A DNA stretch of 64,000 bases, from contig JADLFG010000029.1 in the NCBI GenBank assembly GCA_020845695.1, forward strand, positions 124,001-188,000, in the 5' to 3' direction. The notes under the pieces were generated by a model. The model was not told the origin of the DNA, made no database searches, and saw only the letters and a program-made list of their open reading frames with translations. Made by a program: the position numbers and the translations under genes. How positions within the stretch are numbered: the first letter of the stretch is position 1; every line of letters begins with the position of its first letter. This DNA comes from Thermoleophilia bacterium. GTDB lineage: Bacteria; Actinomycetota; Thermoleophilia; Gaiellales; Gaiellaceae. Shown in pieces: positions 50,177-59,273 of the stretch.

Positions 50177-52575
50177 GCGCGGAGCCCGGGCCCGTGATCG
50201 GGCGCTCCGTGGCGCGTAACGAGGACGAGCGTCTGCTGCGCGGACGTGGGCAGTACGTCGACGACGTGCGGGCGCCGGACGCGCTCCACGTCGCGTTTCT
50301 GCGCAGCCCGGTCGCCCACGCGCGGATCCGCAGGCTCGACGTCTCGGCCGCCCGGGCCCATCCGGGGGTCACGGCCGTCTGGACGCACGCCGACCTCGGC
50401 GAGCGGGCCGAGCCGTTGCCGCTGCTCTTCCCGCACGAGCACCTGCCGTACCCGAAGACCCAGCATCCGCTCGCGATCGAGGAGGTCGACTTCGTCGGCC
50501 AGCCGATTGCGATGGTGATCGCCGCGAGCCGCTACGTCGCCGAGGACGCGGCCGAGCTCATCGAGCTCGAGCTCGACGAGCTGCCGGCCGTCGTCGACTA
50601 CGAGGCCGCCGTCGACGGCGGGCCGCTCGTCCACGCCGACCTGCCGACCAACGTCGCCGCCGACGGCACCTGGACGGTCGGGGATCCCGACCGGGCCTTC
50701 GCCGAGGCGGAGATCGTCGTCCGCCACCGGTTCGTCTGCGAGCGCAGCGCCTCGATGCCGCTGGAGCCGCGGGCGGTGCTCGCCCGCTTCGAGCCCGGCA
50801 CCGATGCCCTGACCGTCTGGGACACGACCCAGTGCGTGCTGCCCGTACGCTCGGCCCTGATCGCGAAGCTCGGTCTGCCCGAGGACCGCGTCCACGTGAT
50901 CGCGCAGGACGTCGGCGGCGGCTTCGGCCTCAAGGGCTACCTGCTCTACCCGGAGGAGCTGCTCGTACCGCTGGCCGCGCTGCGCCTGCGCTGCGCGGTG
51001 CGCTGGACCGAGGATCGCCGGGAGCACTTCCTGGCTTCCAACCACCAGCGCGGCCAGGTGCACACGATCGAGCTGGCCGCGACCCGCGACGGCGTCATCA
51101 CCGGCCTGCGCGACGATCTCGTTCAGGACCAGGGCGCGTTCATCGCCTACGGCCTCGTCACCCCCTGGATCGCCGCCAGCCACGTCGCCGGTGCCTACCG
51201 GATCCCGAACCTCGCCGTCCGCTACCGCTGCGTCTACACGAACAAGGTCTCCGTCAGCCCGATGCGCAGCGTGGGGCGGCCGCAGTCGAGCTTCGCGCTC
51301 GAGCGGGCCGTCGACCTGCTCGCCCGTGAGCTCGGAATCGACCGGGCCGAGCTGCGCCGGCGCAACCTGCTTTCCCCGGAGGAGCTCCCCTACGCCCGCG
51401 ACGGTCTCTTCTTCGCCGGCTACCCGGTCGTGCTCGACTCGGGCGACTACCCCCGCGCGCTCGAGACGGCGCTCGAGGCGATTGGCTACGAGGGCTTCGC
51501 CGCCGAGCAGGCGCGCGCGCGCGCGGATGGCCGCTATCTCGGGCTCGGGCTCGCCTGCTACGTCGAGGGCACCGGCGAGGGTCCCTACGAGGGGGCCCGG
51601 GTCTACGTGCAGCCGACGAGCGGACGCGTGCAGGTGACGACCGGCCTCACGTCGCAGGGGCAGTCCCACGCGACCACGTTCGCCCAGGTCGCCGCCGACG
51701 TGCTCGGTCTCGAGCCGGCCGACGTTCAGGTCGAGGAGGGCAACACGTCCGCCTTCGGCTTCGGCGCCGGTACCTTCGGCAGTCGCGCGATCGTCAACTG
51801 CGCGAACGCGGTCGCGCTCGCGGCCGAGGAGGTGCGGGAGCAGGCGTTGCGCCACGCGGCGAACATGCTCGAGGCCGCGGTCGAGGATCTCGAGCTCGCG
51901 GGCGGGAGGGTCGAGGTTCGGGGCGCGCCCGAGCGCGCGGTCACGCTGCGCGAGATCGCGATCGCGGTCAATCCGATCCGCTACACGACGCTCGATCCCT
52001 CGACCGCGGCGGTCGCCCGCTTCGCGCCGGCCCGTGCCCGGGCCGGGTTCGAGCGCGGCGACGGCCCCCTGCTCGAGGGGTCGGCGTACTGGGCCCCGTC
52101 CTCGACCACGTGGACGAACGGAGTGCACGCGGCGATCGTCGAGGTCGATCCCGAGACCGGAGCTGTCCGTTACCTGCGCTACGTCGTCGTCCACGACTGC
52201 GGCGTGATGGTCAACCCCGCGATCGTGCGCGGCCAGATCCACGGTGGCGTCGCCCAGGGCGTCGCGAATGCGTTCTACGAGCGCATGGTCTACGACGAGG
52301 CGGGTCAGCATCGCAACGCGTCCTTGCTCGACTTCCTGATGCCGTACGCGACCGAGGTTCCGGCGGTCGAGATCCACCACCTCGAGACGCCCTCGCCGCT
52401 CAACCCGCTCGGAATCAAGGGGACCGGAGAGGCCGGGTCGATCAGTCCACCCGCCGTCACGGCGGCGGCGATCGAGGACGCGCTCGCGCCGTTCGGGGTG
52501 CACGTGGACGAGGCGCCGCTCGACCCGCAGCGGGTGCGGCAGCTGATCGCCGCGGCCGCTGGCCGCGCCCCGTAG
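50173..52575 (+). CDS. Molybdopterin large subunit, aldehyde/hydroxylase type (CoxL-like, not CO dehydrogenase)
   Basis: 800 residues. Moco-binding motifs: [52 protein letters not shown] and the active-site Glu in [19 protein letters not shown]. At the position of the CO dehydrogenase signatures (AYxCSFR of form I, AYRGAGR of form II) it reads [12 protein letters not shown], so carbon monoxide oxidation is unlikely. Next to the pentose-acid genes an aldehyde oxidation role is plausible, as in the archaeal glyceraldehyde or glycolaldehyde oxidoreductases (inference). It ends 11 bases before the dehydratase gene. Confidence 0.9.
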   Translation: MSAEPGPVIGRSVARNEDERLLRGRGQYVDDVRAPDALHVAFLRSPVAHARIRRLDVSAARAHPGVTAVWTHADLGERAEPLPLLFPHEHLPYPKTQHPLAIEEVDFVGQPIAMVIAASRYVAEDAAELIELELDELPAVVDYEAAVDGGPLVHADLPTNVAADGTWTVGDPDRAFAEAEIVVRHRFVCERSASMPLEPRAVLARFEPGTDALTVWDTTQCVLPVRSALIAKLGLPEDRVHVIAQDVGGGFGLKGYLLYPEELLVPLAALRLRCAVRWTEDRREHFLASNHQRGQVHTIELAATRDGVITGLRDDLVQDQGAFIAYGLVTPWIAASHVAGAYRIPNLAVRYRCVYTNKVSVSPMRSVGRPQSSFALERAVDLLARELGIDRAELRRRNLLSPEELPYARDGLFFAGYPVVLDSGDYPRALETALEAIGYEGFAAEQARARADGRYLGLGLACYVEGTGEGPYEGARVYVQPTSGRVQVTTGLTSQGQSHATTFAQVAADVLGLEPADVQVEEGNTSAFGFGAGTFGSRAIVNCANAVALAAEEVREQALRHAANMLEAAVEDLELAGGRVEVRGAPERAVTLREIAIAVNPIRYTTLDPSTAAVARFAPARARAGFERGDGPLLEGSAYWAPSSTTWTNGVHAAIVEVDPETGAVRYLRYVVVHDCGVMVNPAIVRGQIHGGVAQGVANAFYERMVYDEAGQHRNASLLDFLMPYATEVPAVEIHHLETPSPLNPLGIKGTGEAGSISPPAVTAAAIEDALAPFGVHVDEAPLDPQRVRQLIAAAAGRAP

Positions 52576-52586
52576 ACTCAGAGGCC

Positions 52587-53444
52587 GTGGACGGTCTCCG
52601 GCGTGTCAGCTTCCGCGGGCAAGCGCAACTGGTCGCGGCACGCGACGGCGCTCTCCACCCGCTCGAGGAAACGCTCGGGGAGCTCTTGGCCGGAGGGCTC
52701 GGGGCGCTGCACGAGGCGGTCGACCGCGCTCTCGCAGCGCCTCCGCTCGCCGGGGTACCCGAGGCGGTCCTCGCCCCGATCGACGCGCAGGAGGTCTGGG
52801 CCTCCGGCGTCACGTACGAGCGCTCCCGCCAGGCGCGCGTCGAGGAGGCGGTCGTCAAGAGCGTGTACGACCTCGTCTTCGAGGCGGAGCGCCCCGAGCT
52901 GTTCCTGAAGGCTGCCCCGGGGCGCGTGCCGCCTCCCGGAGCGCCGCTGCGCATCCGGGCCGACTCGACCTGGGACGTCCCGGAGCCCGAGCTCGCGCTC
53001 GTCCTCACGGCCGCGGGCGAGATCGCCGGCTACCTCGTCGCCGACGACGTCTCGTCGCGCTCGATCGAGGGGCAGAACCCCCTCTACCTCGCGCAGGCGA
53101 AGATCTACGACGACTCGCTCGGCCTGTCCGGCACGATCGTCCTCGCCCGCGAGCTGGGCGAGCGCGCTCGCTCGGCTCGCATCTCGCTCGCGATCGAGCG
53201 GGATGGGCGTGCCGTGTTCAGCGGCGAGACTTCGACCGCGCAGATGCGCCGGCCGTTCGAGACGCTCGCCGGCTACCTGTACCGGGAGCTCTCGCACCCG
53301 GAGGGCGCCGTGCTCCTGACCGGCACCGGCCTCGTGCCGCCCGACGATTTCACGCTCGAGGACGGCGACGTCGTCGAGATCGAGATCGAGGGCGTCGACG
53401 TTCTCCGCCATCCCGTCTACCGAGCCCCTGGAGTAGCCCCATGA
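52587..53444 (+). CDS. 2-Keto-3-deoxy-pentonate dehydratase (fumarylacetoacetate hydrolase family, KdaD/AraD1-like)
   Basis: 285 residues from GTG. The FAH-fold core carries [37 protein letters not shown], the metal ligands in [44 protein letters not shown] and a C-terminal [14 protein letters not shown]. The YERSRxAR and ERPELFxKA patterns are those of 2-keto-3-deoxy-D-arabinonate/xylonate dehydratases. The enzyme would convert 2-keto-3-deoxyxylonate to 2-oxoglutarate semialdehyde. The stop overlaps the next dehydrogenase start, which uses exactly that product. TAGACT 8 bases upstream may give a secondary leaderless start. Confidence 0.88.
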   Translation: MDGLRRVSFRGQAQLVAARDGALHPLEETLGELLAGGLGALHEAVDRALAAPPLAGVPEAVLAPIDAQEVWASGVTYERSRQARVEEAVVKSVYDLVFEAERPELFLKAAPGRVPPPGAPLRIRADSTWDVPEPELALVLTAAGEIAGYLVADDVSSRSIEGQNPLYLAQAKIYDDSLGLSGTIVLARELGERARSARISLAIERDGRAVFSGETSTAQMRRPFETLAGYLYRELSHPEGAVLLTGTGLVPPDDFTLEDGDVVEIEIEGVDVLRHPVYRAPGVAP

Positions 53445-54877
53445 GCGTGACGACACCCCTCCGCGTCCAGCATCTGATCGGCGGCGAGTGGACCGGCGAG
53501 CCCGCTGGCGAGCGTCGCAACCCGGCCCGTGCCGGCGAGGTCGTAGCCGAGCTCCCGGCCGGAGGGCCCGCCGAGGCCGAGGCGGCGCTCGCCGCGGCGC
53601 AGGCGGCGTTCCCCGGCTGGCGCCGCACGCCCGCTCCCGCGCGTGGCGCCATCCTCCTGCGCGCCGCGGAGCTGCTCGCCTCGCGTCGCGAGGCGGCCGC
53701 GCGTGACCTCTGCGCCGAGGAGGGCAAGACGGTGACCGAGGCGACCGGCGAGGTGCAGCGCGCGATCGACATCCTGCGCTTCTTCGGCGGCGAGGGCTGG
53801 CGGATCGCGGGCGAGAACCTCCCGTCGAGCGTTCCGAGCACCCACCTCTACACGGTCAAGGAGCCGCTTGGCGTCGTCTGCCTGATCACCCCGTGGAACT
53901 TCCCGATCGCGATTCCGGCCTGGAAGCTCGCGCCCGCGCTCGTCGCCGGCAACACCGTCGTGCTCAAGCCGGCGACGCTTGTCCCGGTCTCGGTTCAGAA
54001 TCTCGCTCTCGCGCTCATCGAGGCCGGGCTCCCGCCCGGGGTGCTGAACATCGTCCACGGTCGCGGCTCGGTCGTCGGGGACGCGCTCGTCAACGACCGC
54101 CGGGTGGCCGCGATCAGCTTCACCGGCTCCGTCCAGACCGGGCTCGGGATCCACGCGGCCGGGAGCGCCCGGCTCGCCCGCGTGCAGCTCGAGATGGGCG
54201 GCAAGAACGCGCTCGTCGTCCTGGACGACGCCGATCCCGCGTTCGCCGCGACCGTGGCCGCCCAGGGCGGCTTCGGCCTCACCGGGCAGGCGTGCACCGC
54301 CACGAGTCGCGCGATCGTCACGAGCGGGATCCACGACCGTTTCGTCGAGGCGCTGGCGCTCGAGGCGGAGGCGTGGAAGCCCGGCGACGGGCAGGCGGAG
54401 GGCACCCGGATGGGGCCCGTGGTCGACCGGAGTCAGCTCGACACCGACCTCTCCTACATCGAGGCCGGCAAGGAGGAGGGCGCCCGGCTCGTCGCGGGTG
54501 GGGAGTGCGAGGACCTCTTCCTCTGCCCGGCCGTCTTCGCCGGCGTCCAGCCGGCGATGCGCATCGCGCGGGAGGAGATCTTCGGGCCCGTGATCGGCGT
54601 GCTCGAGGTCGACAACCTCGACGAGGCGATCGAGCTCGCGAACGACTCGGAGTTCGGTCTCTCGGGCGGGATCGTCACCAATGACCTGCGGGCGGCGCTG
54701 CGCTTCGCCGACGAGGCCGAGGTCGGGATCGTCAAGGTCAACCGGCCCACCACCGGGCTCGATCTGAACGCGCCGTTCGGCGGGGTGAAGAACTCCTCGA
54801 GCGGCACGTTCCGAGAGCAGGGCAGCGTCGCCGTCGACTTCTACACCCGCCTGAAGACCGTCTACCTGGGTACCTGA
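53441..54877 (+). CDS. 2-Oxoglutarate semialdehyde (2,5-dioxovalerate) dehydrogenase-like ALDH
   Basis: 478 residues, ATG overlapping the dehydratase stop. ALDH motifs: [57 protein letters not shown], Glu in [12 protein letters not shown], Cys in [26 protein letters not shown] and [17 protein letters not shown]. The [11 protein letters not shown] end and the length are typical of the KGSADH group. Oxidising 2-oxoglutarate semialdehyde to 2-oxoglutarate completes the lower Weimberg pathway. Succinate semialdehyde is an alternative substrate. Confidence 0.87.
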   Translation: MSVTTPLRVQHLIGGEWTGEPAGERRNPARAGEVVAELPAGGPAEAEAALAAAQAAFPGWRRTPAPARGAILLRAAELLASRREAAARDLCAEEGKTVTEATGEVQRAIDILRFFGGEGWRIAGENLPSSVPSTHLYTVKEPLGVVCLITPWNFPIAIPAWKLAPALVAGNTVVLKPATLVPVSVQNLALALIEAGLPPGVLNIVHGRGSVVGDALVNDRRVAAISFTGSVQTGLGIHAAGSARLARVQLEMGGKNALVVLDDADPAFAATVAAQGGFGLTGQACTATSRAIVTSGIHDRFVEALALEAEAWKPGDGQAEGTRMGPVVDRSQLDTDLSYIEAGKEEGARLVAGGECEDLFLCPAVFAGVQPAMRIAREEIFGPVIGVLEVDNLDEAIELANDSEFGLSGGIVTNDLRAALRFADEAEVGIVKVNRPTTGLDLNAPFGGVKNSSSGTFREQGSVAVDFYTRLKTVYLGT

Positions 54878-56004
54878 CGGCGCGCAACCGCGTCGCGTCC
54901 TGGCTCGTCCTCGCGGCCGTCACGACCGTCGGCGTCGTCGCCGCGCTCGATGCCGCCCGCTCGGACCGGGGCTCCCGGCCCGCGGCAGCGACGGCCGCCC
55001 GCTCCGACGGGCCGGAGCTCGCCGGCGAGCGGCTCTCCGGACCGGAGGTACCGGCGCCGGGAGCGCTCGCGGGCAGCCTGACCCTGACCGTCGGCCCCGA
55101 CTGCCGCCTGCGTACGCTCGATCTCGCCAGCGTCGTGCTCTCGGAGCCCGGCGCGCGGACCGGCTGCCGTGTCTGGCTCTCGCCCGGGGGAGAGCGGGCG
55201 GTGATCGCCGCGCCCCTCGACGGCCGTCGCGCGGAGCGTGAGCTGACCCTCGTCTCCCTGCGCGGGCGGTCGGAAGCGGTCGTGCTCGGGGCCGCGCTCG
55301 GCGAGGTCGCGTGGTCGCCGGACGGGGAGTGGCTCGCGTGGTGCGGTCCGGACGGCTCGGTCTCGATGCGGATCGACGGCTCGGCCGAGCCCGTGCGGCC
55401 GGCCGGGTGCCGGCCGCGGTTCGCGCCCGACGGCACGGTGATCACGAGAGCCGATGACTCGCCTGCCCCCTCGCTGCTCGGCGACGGCCGCGTGCTTCTG
55501 GCCGCCGCCCGGCTCGAGCAGCCGCTCGTCGCGCTCGGCAGCGAGCTGGCCGAGGTCGCGGGCTTCGCGGTCGGGCTGGACGGAACGCTCGCGGTCGCGG
55601 TGCTGGGGCGGACGGCGGGGGCTCCGCCCCCGACCCTGCTCGAGCTGTGGCGTGACGGCGTCCTGCGCGACGCGATCCGGATCCCGGCCTTCAGTCCGCC
55701 CGCGGGACCGGGGCTGTCCGGGCTACGCGTCGAGCTCAGCCCGGACGGCAACGAGGCCGCGATCCTCTTCCCGGACGCGCTCGCGTCCCCCGGCCCGGGG
55801 ACGCTCGTGGCGCTCGTCGATCTGCGCACGCGCGCGGTCTTGCTCAGCGAGGAGGCGGTCGGCGACGTGGCGTGGTCGCCTGACTCGGCGTGGCTCGCGG
55901 TCGCGGGCGGTCGCGAGGTGGCCGTCTACGGCACCGACCGGTCGCACCCGGTCTATCGCCTGCCGGTGGTGGCCCGCTCGCTCGCCTGGCGAGCGGGCGG
56001 GTAG
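54874..56004 (+). CDS. Membrane-anchored beta-propeller (WD40-like) protein, probable CTG start
   Basis: 376 residues if the CTG at 54874 is used. No ATG, GTG or TTG occurs in frame before 55135, yet the upstream frame encodes a clear signal anchor ([22 protein letters not shown], residues 2-23) followed by a Ser/Ala/Pro linker, and the CTG overlaps the ALDH stop as CTGA. Propeller blades are recognisable: VWLSPGGERAVIAAP, GEVAWSPDGEWLAWCGPDG, VELSPDGNEAAILFP and GDVAWSPDSAWLAVAGG. It lacks enzyme motifs and is probably a cell-surface or periplasmic-face binding protein. If GTG 55135 is the true start the anchor is lost. Confidence 0.65.
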   Translation: MTARNRVASWLVLAAVTTVGVVAALDAARSDRGSRPAAATAARSDGPELAGERLSGPEVPAPGALAGSLTLTVGPDCRLRTLDLASVVLSEPGARTGCRVWLSPGGERAVIAAPLDGRRAERELTLVSLRGRSEAVVLGAALGEVAWSPDGEWLAWCGPDGSVSMRIDGSAEPVRPAGCRPRFAPDGTVITRADDSPAPSLLGDGRVLLAAARLEQPLVALGSELAEVAGFAVGLDGTLAVAVLGRTAGAPPPTLLELWRDGVLRDAIRIPAFSPPAGPGLSGLRVELSPDGNEAAILFPDALASPGPGTLVALVDLRTRAVLLSEEAVGDVAWSPDSAWLAVAGGREVAVYGTDRSHPVYRLPVVARSLAWRAGG

Positions 56005-56034
56005 AGCGGGTGCGGGCCCGTCGGCGCGGTGGCG

Positions 56035-56040
56035 TAAAGT
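56035..56040 (+). promoter_or_regulatory. -10 box TAAAGT before the GntR leader frame
   Basis: TAAAGT lies 8 bases before an ATG at 56049 that opens a 13-residue frame running into the GntR start. Confidence 0.4.
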
Positions 56041-56048
56041 GGGCACGC

Positions 56049-56090
56049 ATGGGCAACGGACGAGCGGCGAGGAATCCCGGTGGGGGCTGA
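56049..56090 (+). CDS. Possible 13-residue leader peptide overlapping the GntR start
   Basis: MGNGRAARNPGGG, ATG at 56049, 8 bases after TAAAGT. Its TGA (56088-56090) lies just inside the GntR gene, whose GTG is at 56080. If the message is leaderless, ribosomes entering at this ATG would end next to the GntR start, allowing coupled translation. Confidence 0.3.
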   Translation: MGNGRAARNPGGG

Positions 56091-56790
56091 GCGAAGACGG
56101 GCCGAGCCCCACCGGAGGGTCGTTCGCACCGGCCTCTCCGAGCAGGTCTACCAGGTTCTCAAGTCCGACATCATCAACGAGAAGGTGCCGCCAGGCGAGC
56201 GGATCGTGATCGACGAGCTCGCCCGGCAGATGGGCGTGAGCGCGACCCCGATCCGCGAGGCGTTGGCACGCCTGGCGGCCGAGCAACTCGTCAGCGCCGA
56301 GCCCTACGTCGGCTACACGATCCAGCCCAAGCCGTCCCAGGAGGAGGTCGCCCAGCTCTTCGTCGTGCGGGAGGCGATCGAGGGGTGCGCTGCGCGGCTC
56401 GCGGCGAAGTGGATCAGCGACGCCGAGATCTCGCGGCTCGAGACCATCAACGAGCGGATCATCTCCCGCACGTACGGCGCCGATGCCTACGCTGACTACG
56501 CCGCCTTCGTGGTCGACAACCAGGAGTTCCACGAGGCGCTCGTGCGGGCGTCGGGAAACGCGCCGCTCCTGCGCGCCTTCCGGGGGATGAACTACGACGC
56601 CCTCACGGCCCGGGCCACCCGGGGGCGCGGCATCCCGGACGTGCGCGACAACTACGAGGAGCACATCGCGATCATCGCCGCGCTGCGCGGCCGCGATCCC
56701 GGCCAGGTCGAGCGGGCGGTGCGCGCGCATATCCGCCGCGGCGCCCGGCGGATGCTCGGCGATGCCGCGGCGGACGCGGCCCGCGCCTAG
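56080..56790 (+). CDS. GntR-family regulator, FCD type
   Basis: 236 residues from GTG. Winged helix: GLSEQVYQVLKSDIINEKVPPGERIVIDELARQMGVSATPIREALARL, then LVSAEPYVGYTIQPK. FCD domain with metal ligands in VVDNQEFHEALVRASGN and DNYEEHIAIIAALRG. It closely resembles the regulator at 62624 (same GVSATPxRxALARLAAE and FHExxxxASGNxxLLxAFRG stretches), so the two are paralogues. It probably controls the adjacent channel gene or the flanking catabolic genes. Confidence 0.88.
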   Translation: MGAERRRAEPHRRVVRTGLSEQVYQVLKSDIINEKVPPGERIVIDELARQMGVSATPIREALARLAAEQLVSAEPYVGYTIQPKPSQEEVAQLFVVREAIEGCAARLAAKWISDAEISRLETINERIISRTYGADAYADYAAFVVDNQEFHEALVRASGNAPLLRAFRGMNYDALTARATRGRGIPDVRDNYEEHIAIIAALRGRDPGQVERAVRAHIRRGARRMLGDAAADAARA

Positions 56791-56808
56791 CGCCGCGGGC
56801 TCAGGTCG

Positions 56809-56827
56809 CGCGCCGCTTGGCGGCGCG
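56809..56827 (+). terminator. GC-rich hairpin after the GntR gene
   Basis: CGCGCCGC-TTG-GCGGCGCG forms a perfect 8-bp stem with a 3-base loop, 18 bases after the GntR stop. No U-tract. The rest of the 183-base gap to 56974 shows nothing coding. Confidence 0.4.
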
Positions 56828-56973
56828 GTCGAGGCGGGTGAGCGTTCCCGCGCTCGGGCGGGCGGCGTGGCATCATCACCTCATCCCGATCCGAGCTCTC
56901 GGGCGAGCGTGGCGGGAGCCGAGTCTCGGCGGGTGGCTGCGGTTGTCCTGGCCGACCGAGTGCGGGGGTTGCC

Positions 56974-58056
56974 GTGAGAAGCTCTGGGACGCTCGGGGAG
57001 GCTGCGTCGAGCGGGTACCTGAGGCACCTATTCGACCGCGGAGTCCGCCCGCTCTTTCCGGGCTACTTCAACCTGGTAATGGCGACGGGCATCGTCTCGA
57101 ACGCTCTTTTCATCATCGGCCCGCGCCCGCTCTCATCGGCGCTGCTCGTCGTGAACCTCGCCGCCTTCGCGGTCCTCGTCCTCGCCACCACGCTTCGCGC
57201 CGGCATCTACCGGCGTGAGCTCTGGAGCGATCTCACCAACCCGAGACTCGTGTTCACGTTCTTCACGATCGTCGCCGGGGCGAACGTGCTCGGGTCCGGG
57301 CTCTACGTCCGGGGCTTCGAGCTCGTCGCTGCCGGTCTCTGGCTCTTCGCGCTCGTCGTCTGGGTCCTGCTCGGCTACTTCAGCTTCGCCGTGCTCACGT
57401 TCATCAACACCGAGAGCGGAGCCGAGGTCGTTCATGGTGGCTGGCTGATCGCGATCGTCGGGACCGAGTCGCTCGTGGTGCTCGGCGCCCTGGTGGCGCC
57501 GGAGTTCGGCCCCCTCGCGGCGCTGACGTGGGTGGCCGTGTACGCGCTCTGGGGTGTCGGGATCGTCTTCTACGGGATCTTCGTCACGCTCTTCACCCAT
57601 CGCATCTTCTTCCTCCGGGTGACGGCGGAGGACATGAACCCCCTGTTCTGGGTGGTCATGGGCGCGGCGGCGATCGCCACCAATGCCGGCTCGACGCTGA
57701 TCGTGAGCGAGCCCGACCTCGAGTTCCTCCTCGCCATGCGGCCGTTCATCGATGGCACCACCCTGATTCTCTGGGCGTGGGCGACCTGGTGGATCCCCTT
57801 GCTCGTCATCTTCGGCTTCTGGAGGCATGTGGTGCAGCGCTACCAGCTCAGCTATCACCCCGCCTACTGGAACCTGGTCTTCCCGCTCGGCATGTACACG
57901 GTCGCGACCTACCGCCTCTCGCTCGCGTCTGACTACACGGCGCTGCAGACCGTCTCGCGGGTCATGGTCTGGGTCTCCTTCGCGGCCTGGCTGCTGACGA
58001 TGCTCGGTCTGATCGGCTCCGTCCGGGGCACGCTCAGCGCCGCCAAGGCGAGCTGA
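56974..58056 (+). CDS. SLAC1/TehA-family (tellurite resistance/dicarboxylate) channel or transporter
   Basis: 360 residues from GTG, about ten membrane helices. FPGYFNLVMATGIVSNALFI at the first helix is the family signature (YFxxVMATGI). Further helices include LVFTFFTIVAGANVLGSGLY, LWLFALVVWVLLGYFSFAVL and ILWAWATWWIPLLVIFGFW. Family members conduct anions or export organic acids such as malate; tellurite resistance is a side phenotype. The position between a GntR regulator and sugar catabolic genes suits organic-acid movement. Confidence 0.83.
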   Translation: MRSSGTLGEAASSGYLRHLFDRGVRPLFPGYFNLVMATGIVSNALFIIGPRPLSSALLVVNLAAFAVLVLATTLRAGIYRRELWSDLTNPRLVFTFFTIVAGANVLGSGLYVRGFELVAAGLWLFALVVWVLLGYFSFAVLTFINTESGAEVVHGGWLIAIVGTESLVVLGALVAPEFGPLAALTWVAVYALWGVGIVFYGIFVTLFTHRIFFLRVTAEDMNPLFWVVMGAAAIATNAGSTLIVSEPDLEFLLAMRPFIDGTTLILWAWATWWIPLLVIFGFWRHVVQRYQLSYHPAYWNLVFPLGMYTVATYRLSLASDYTALQTVSRVMVWVSFAAWLLTMLGLIGSVRGTLSAAKAS

Positions 58057-58143
58057 CCGGCCCCGTGCTCTCCGCCTGCAGCTGAAGCTTCGGGGCCGGG
58101 CGCGGCGGTAGGCGCAGAGCGAACCCGTCTCGGCGCGATCCTA

Positions 58144-58149
58144 TAGGAT
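58144..58149 (+). promoter_or_regulatory. -10 box TAGGAT for the 58157 gene
   Basis: TAGGAT lies 7 bases before the ATG at 58157 in an unusually AT-rich patch (TATAGGATAC). Leaderless geometry. Confidence 0.5.
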
Positions 58150-58156
58150 ACTTCCG

Positions 58157-59254
58157 ATGAGATCGGAGGTCGGACCGGGGCCGGCCGGAGGGGAGGCCCC
58201 CGGGGACGCGGGCGCGGGCGCCCTCGACGAGCTCGACCATCTCACGGGCCTCCCCGACGGCGCGGAGCACTGGGAGAACAACGGGTTCTGCGTCCGTGCC
58301 TCCGACGGCGAGCACGAGTTCCTGCTCTGGCTCGCGTTCTACGTTCTGCGGGGCGTGCCCGGCGGTCGCTTCGCGGTTGCCGACGTCCGCGTCGACCAGG
58401 CGATCGCCGTTCACGGCGCGTTTCCGGCGAGCGCACGTGCCGCCGTGCACGACACCCCCTTCACGGCGACGGGCGTCCACTGGAGCGAGTACCGGGCGCC
58501 GGCCGAGCTGCGCTGCACGCTCGAGGGCGATTCGGCGATCTGGCAGCTCGGCGGGCGCCGCCACGTGTGCGCGCCCCCGAGGTGGCGCATCGCGGGTAAC
58601 GCCGGCCCGCTGGTCGTCGAGCTCGAGCTCGAGGCGCTCGCGCCGGTCTCCTGGTTCTCCGAGTTCGAGCTGATCGAGGGCTTCGAGGCGCTCGCCCGGG
58701 TCGAGGGCACGATCACGGCGGACGGCCGGACGTTCGCGGTCCGCGGCGTCGCCCAGCACGAGAAGGTGCACACGGCGGTCCCGATCCAGCGTCGCGACGG
58801 CGCCGGCTGGGCAACCCTCCCGGTCGACCAGCGTCACGTCTGGCACGTCGGGGCCGGCCGGCAGCTCGCGTTCTCCGTGCTCGCGAACCAGCCGGGCGAG
58901 CGGCCCTCGCTCGCGAACGGCCAGCTCGTCGTCAACGGCCGGCGGCTCGCGTTCGGGCGCGACGCGCTCCGGGTCGACGAGACCGCGCGGTGGCACGACC
59001 CACGCAGCGGCGTCACCGTGCCGGCGGGCTGGCGGATCGCGGTCGACCATGCCGACGGGCTGCTCGAGCTGGACGTGACCGCCTACGCCCGCGCCTACTA
59101 CCTCTGGGACTACCTGCGCGGCTCGACGAGCCTGCTCTACTGGCTGCTGGCCGACGCCGACGCACGCTGGACGCCCGCGGGCGGCGGGGGCGTCGTCGCG
59201 GAGCGCCTGCTCTACGCTGCCCACACGAACCGGCCGTTTCTGTACTGGGGATAG
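58157..59254 (+). CDS. Protein of unknown function, beta-rich, 365 residues
   Basis: Not recognised. A polar start (about 35 residues, Gly/Ala/Glu-rich) precedes a long domain rich in beta strands and aromatic residues: AEHWENNGFCVRASDGEHEF, VHWSEYRAPAELRCTLEGDS, VSWFSEFELIEGFEALARVE, GVAQHEKVHTAVPIQR and the end SLLYWLLADADARWT. The two-lobed lipocalin-like layout recalls AttH/CrtC-type (carotenoid hydratase) proteins, but no catalytic motif could be matched. It lies 19 bases before the Gfo/Idh operon and has its own -10 box, so it probably belongs to that pathway. Confidence 0.6.
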   Translation: MRSEVGPGPAGGEAPGDAGAGALDELDHLTGLPDGAEHWENNGFCVRASDGEHEFLLWLAFYVLRGVPGGRFAVADVRVDQAIAVHGAFPASARAAVHDTPFTATGVHWSEYRAPAELRCTLEGDSAIWQLGGRRHVCAPPRWRIAGNAGPLVVELELEALAPVSWFSEFELIEGFEALARVEGTITADGRTFAVRGVAQHEKVHTAVPIQRRDGAGWATLPVDQRHVWHVGAGRQLAFSVLANQPGERPSLANGQLVVNGRRLAFGRDALRVDETARWHDPRSGVTVPAGWRIAVDHADGLLELDVTAYARAYYLWDYLRGSTSLLYWLLADADARWTPAGGGGVVAERLLYAAHTNRPFLYWG

Positions 59255-59273
59255 CGCGACGAAAGGAGCTTCG

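Noticed and set aside
50173..52575. Aerobic carbon monoxide dehydrogenase (coxL)
   Set aside because: Neither the form I (AYxCSFR) nor the form II (AYRGAGR) active-site motif is present; only the general molybdenum hydroxylase motifs are.
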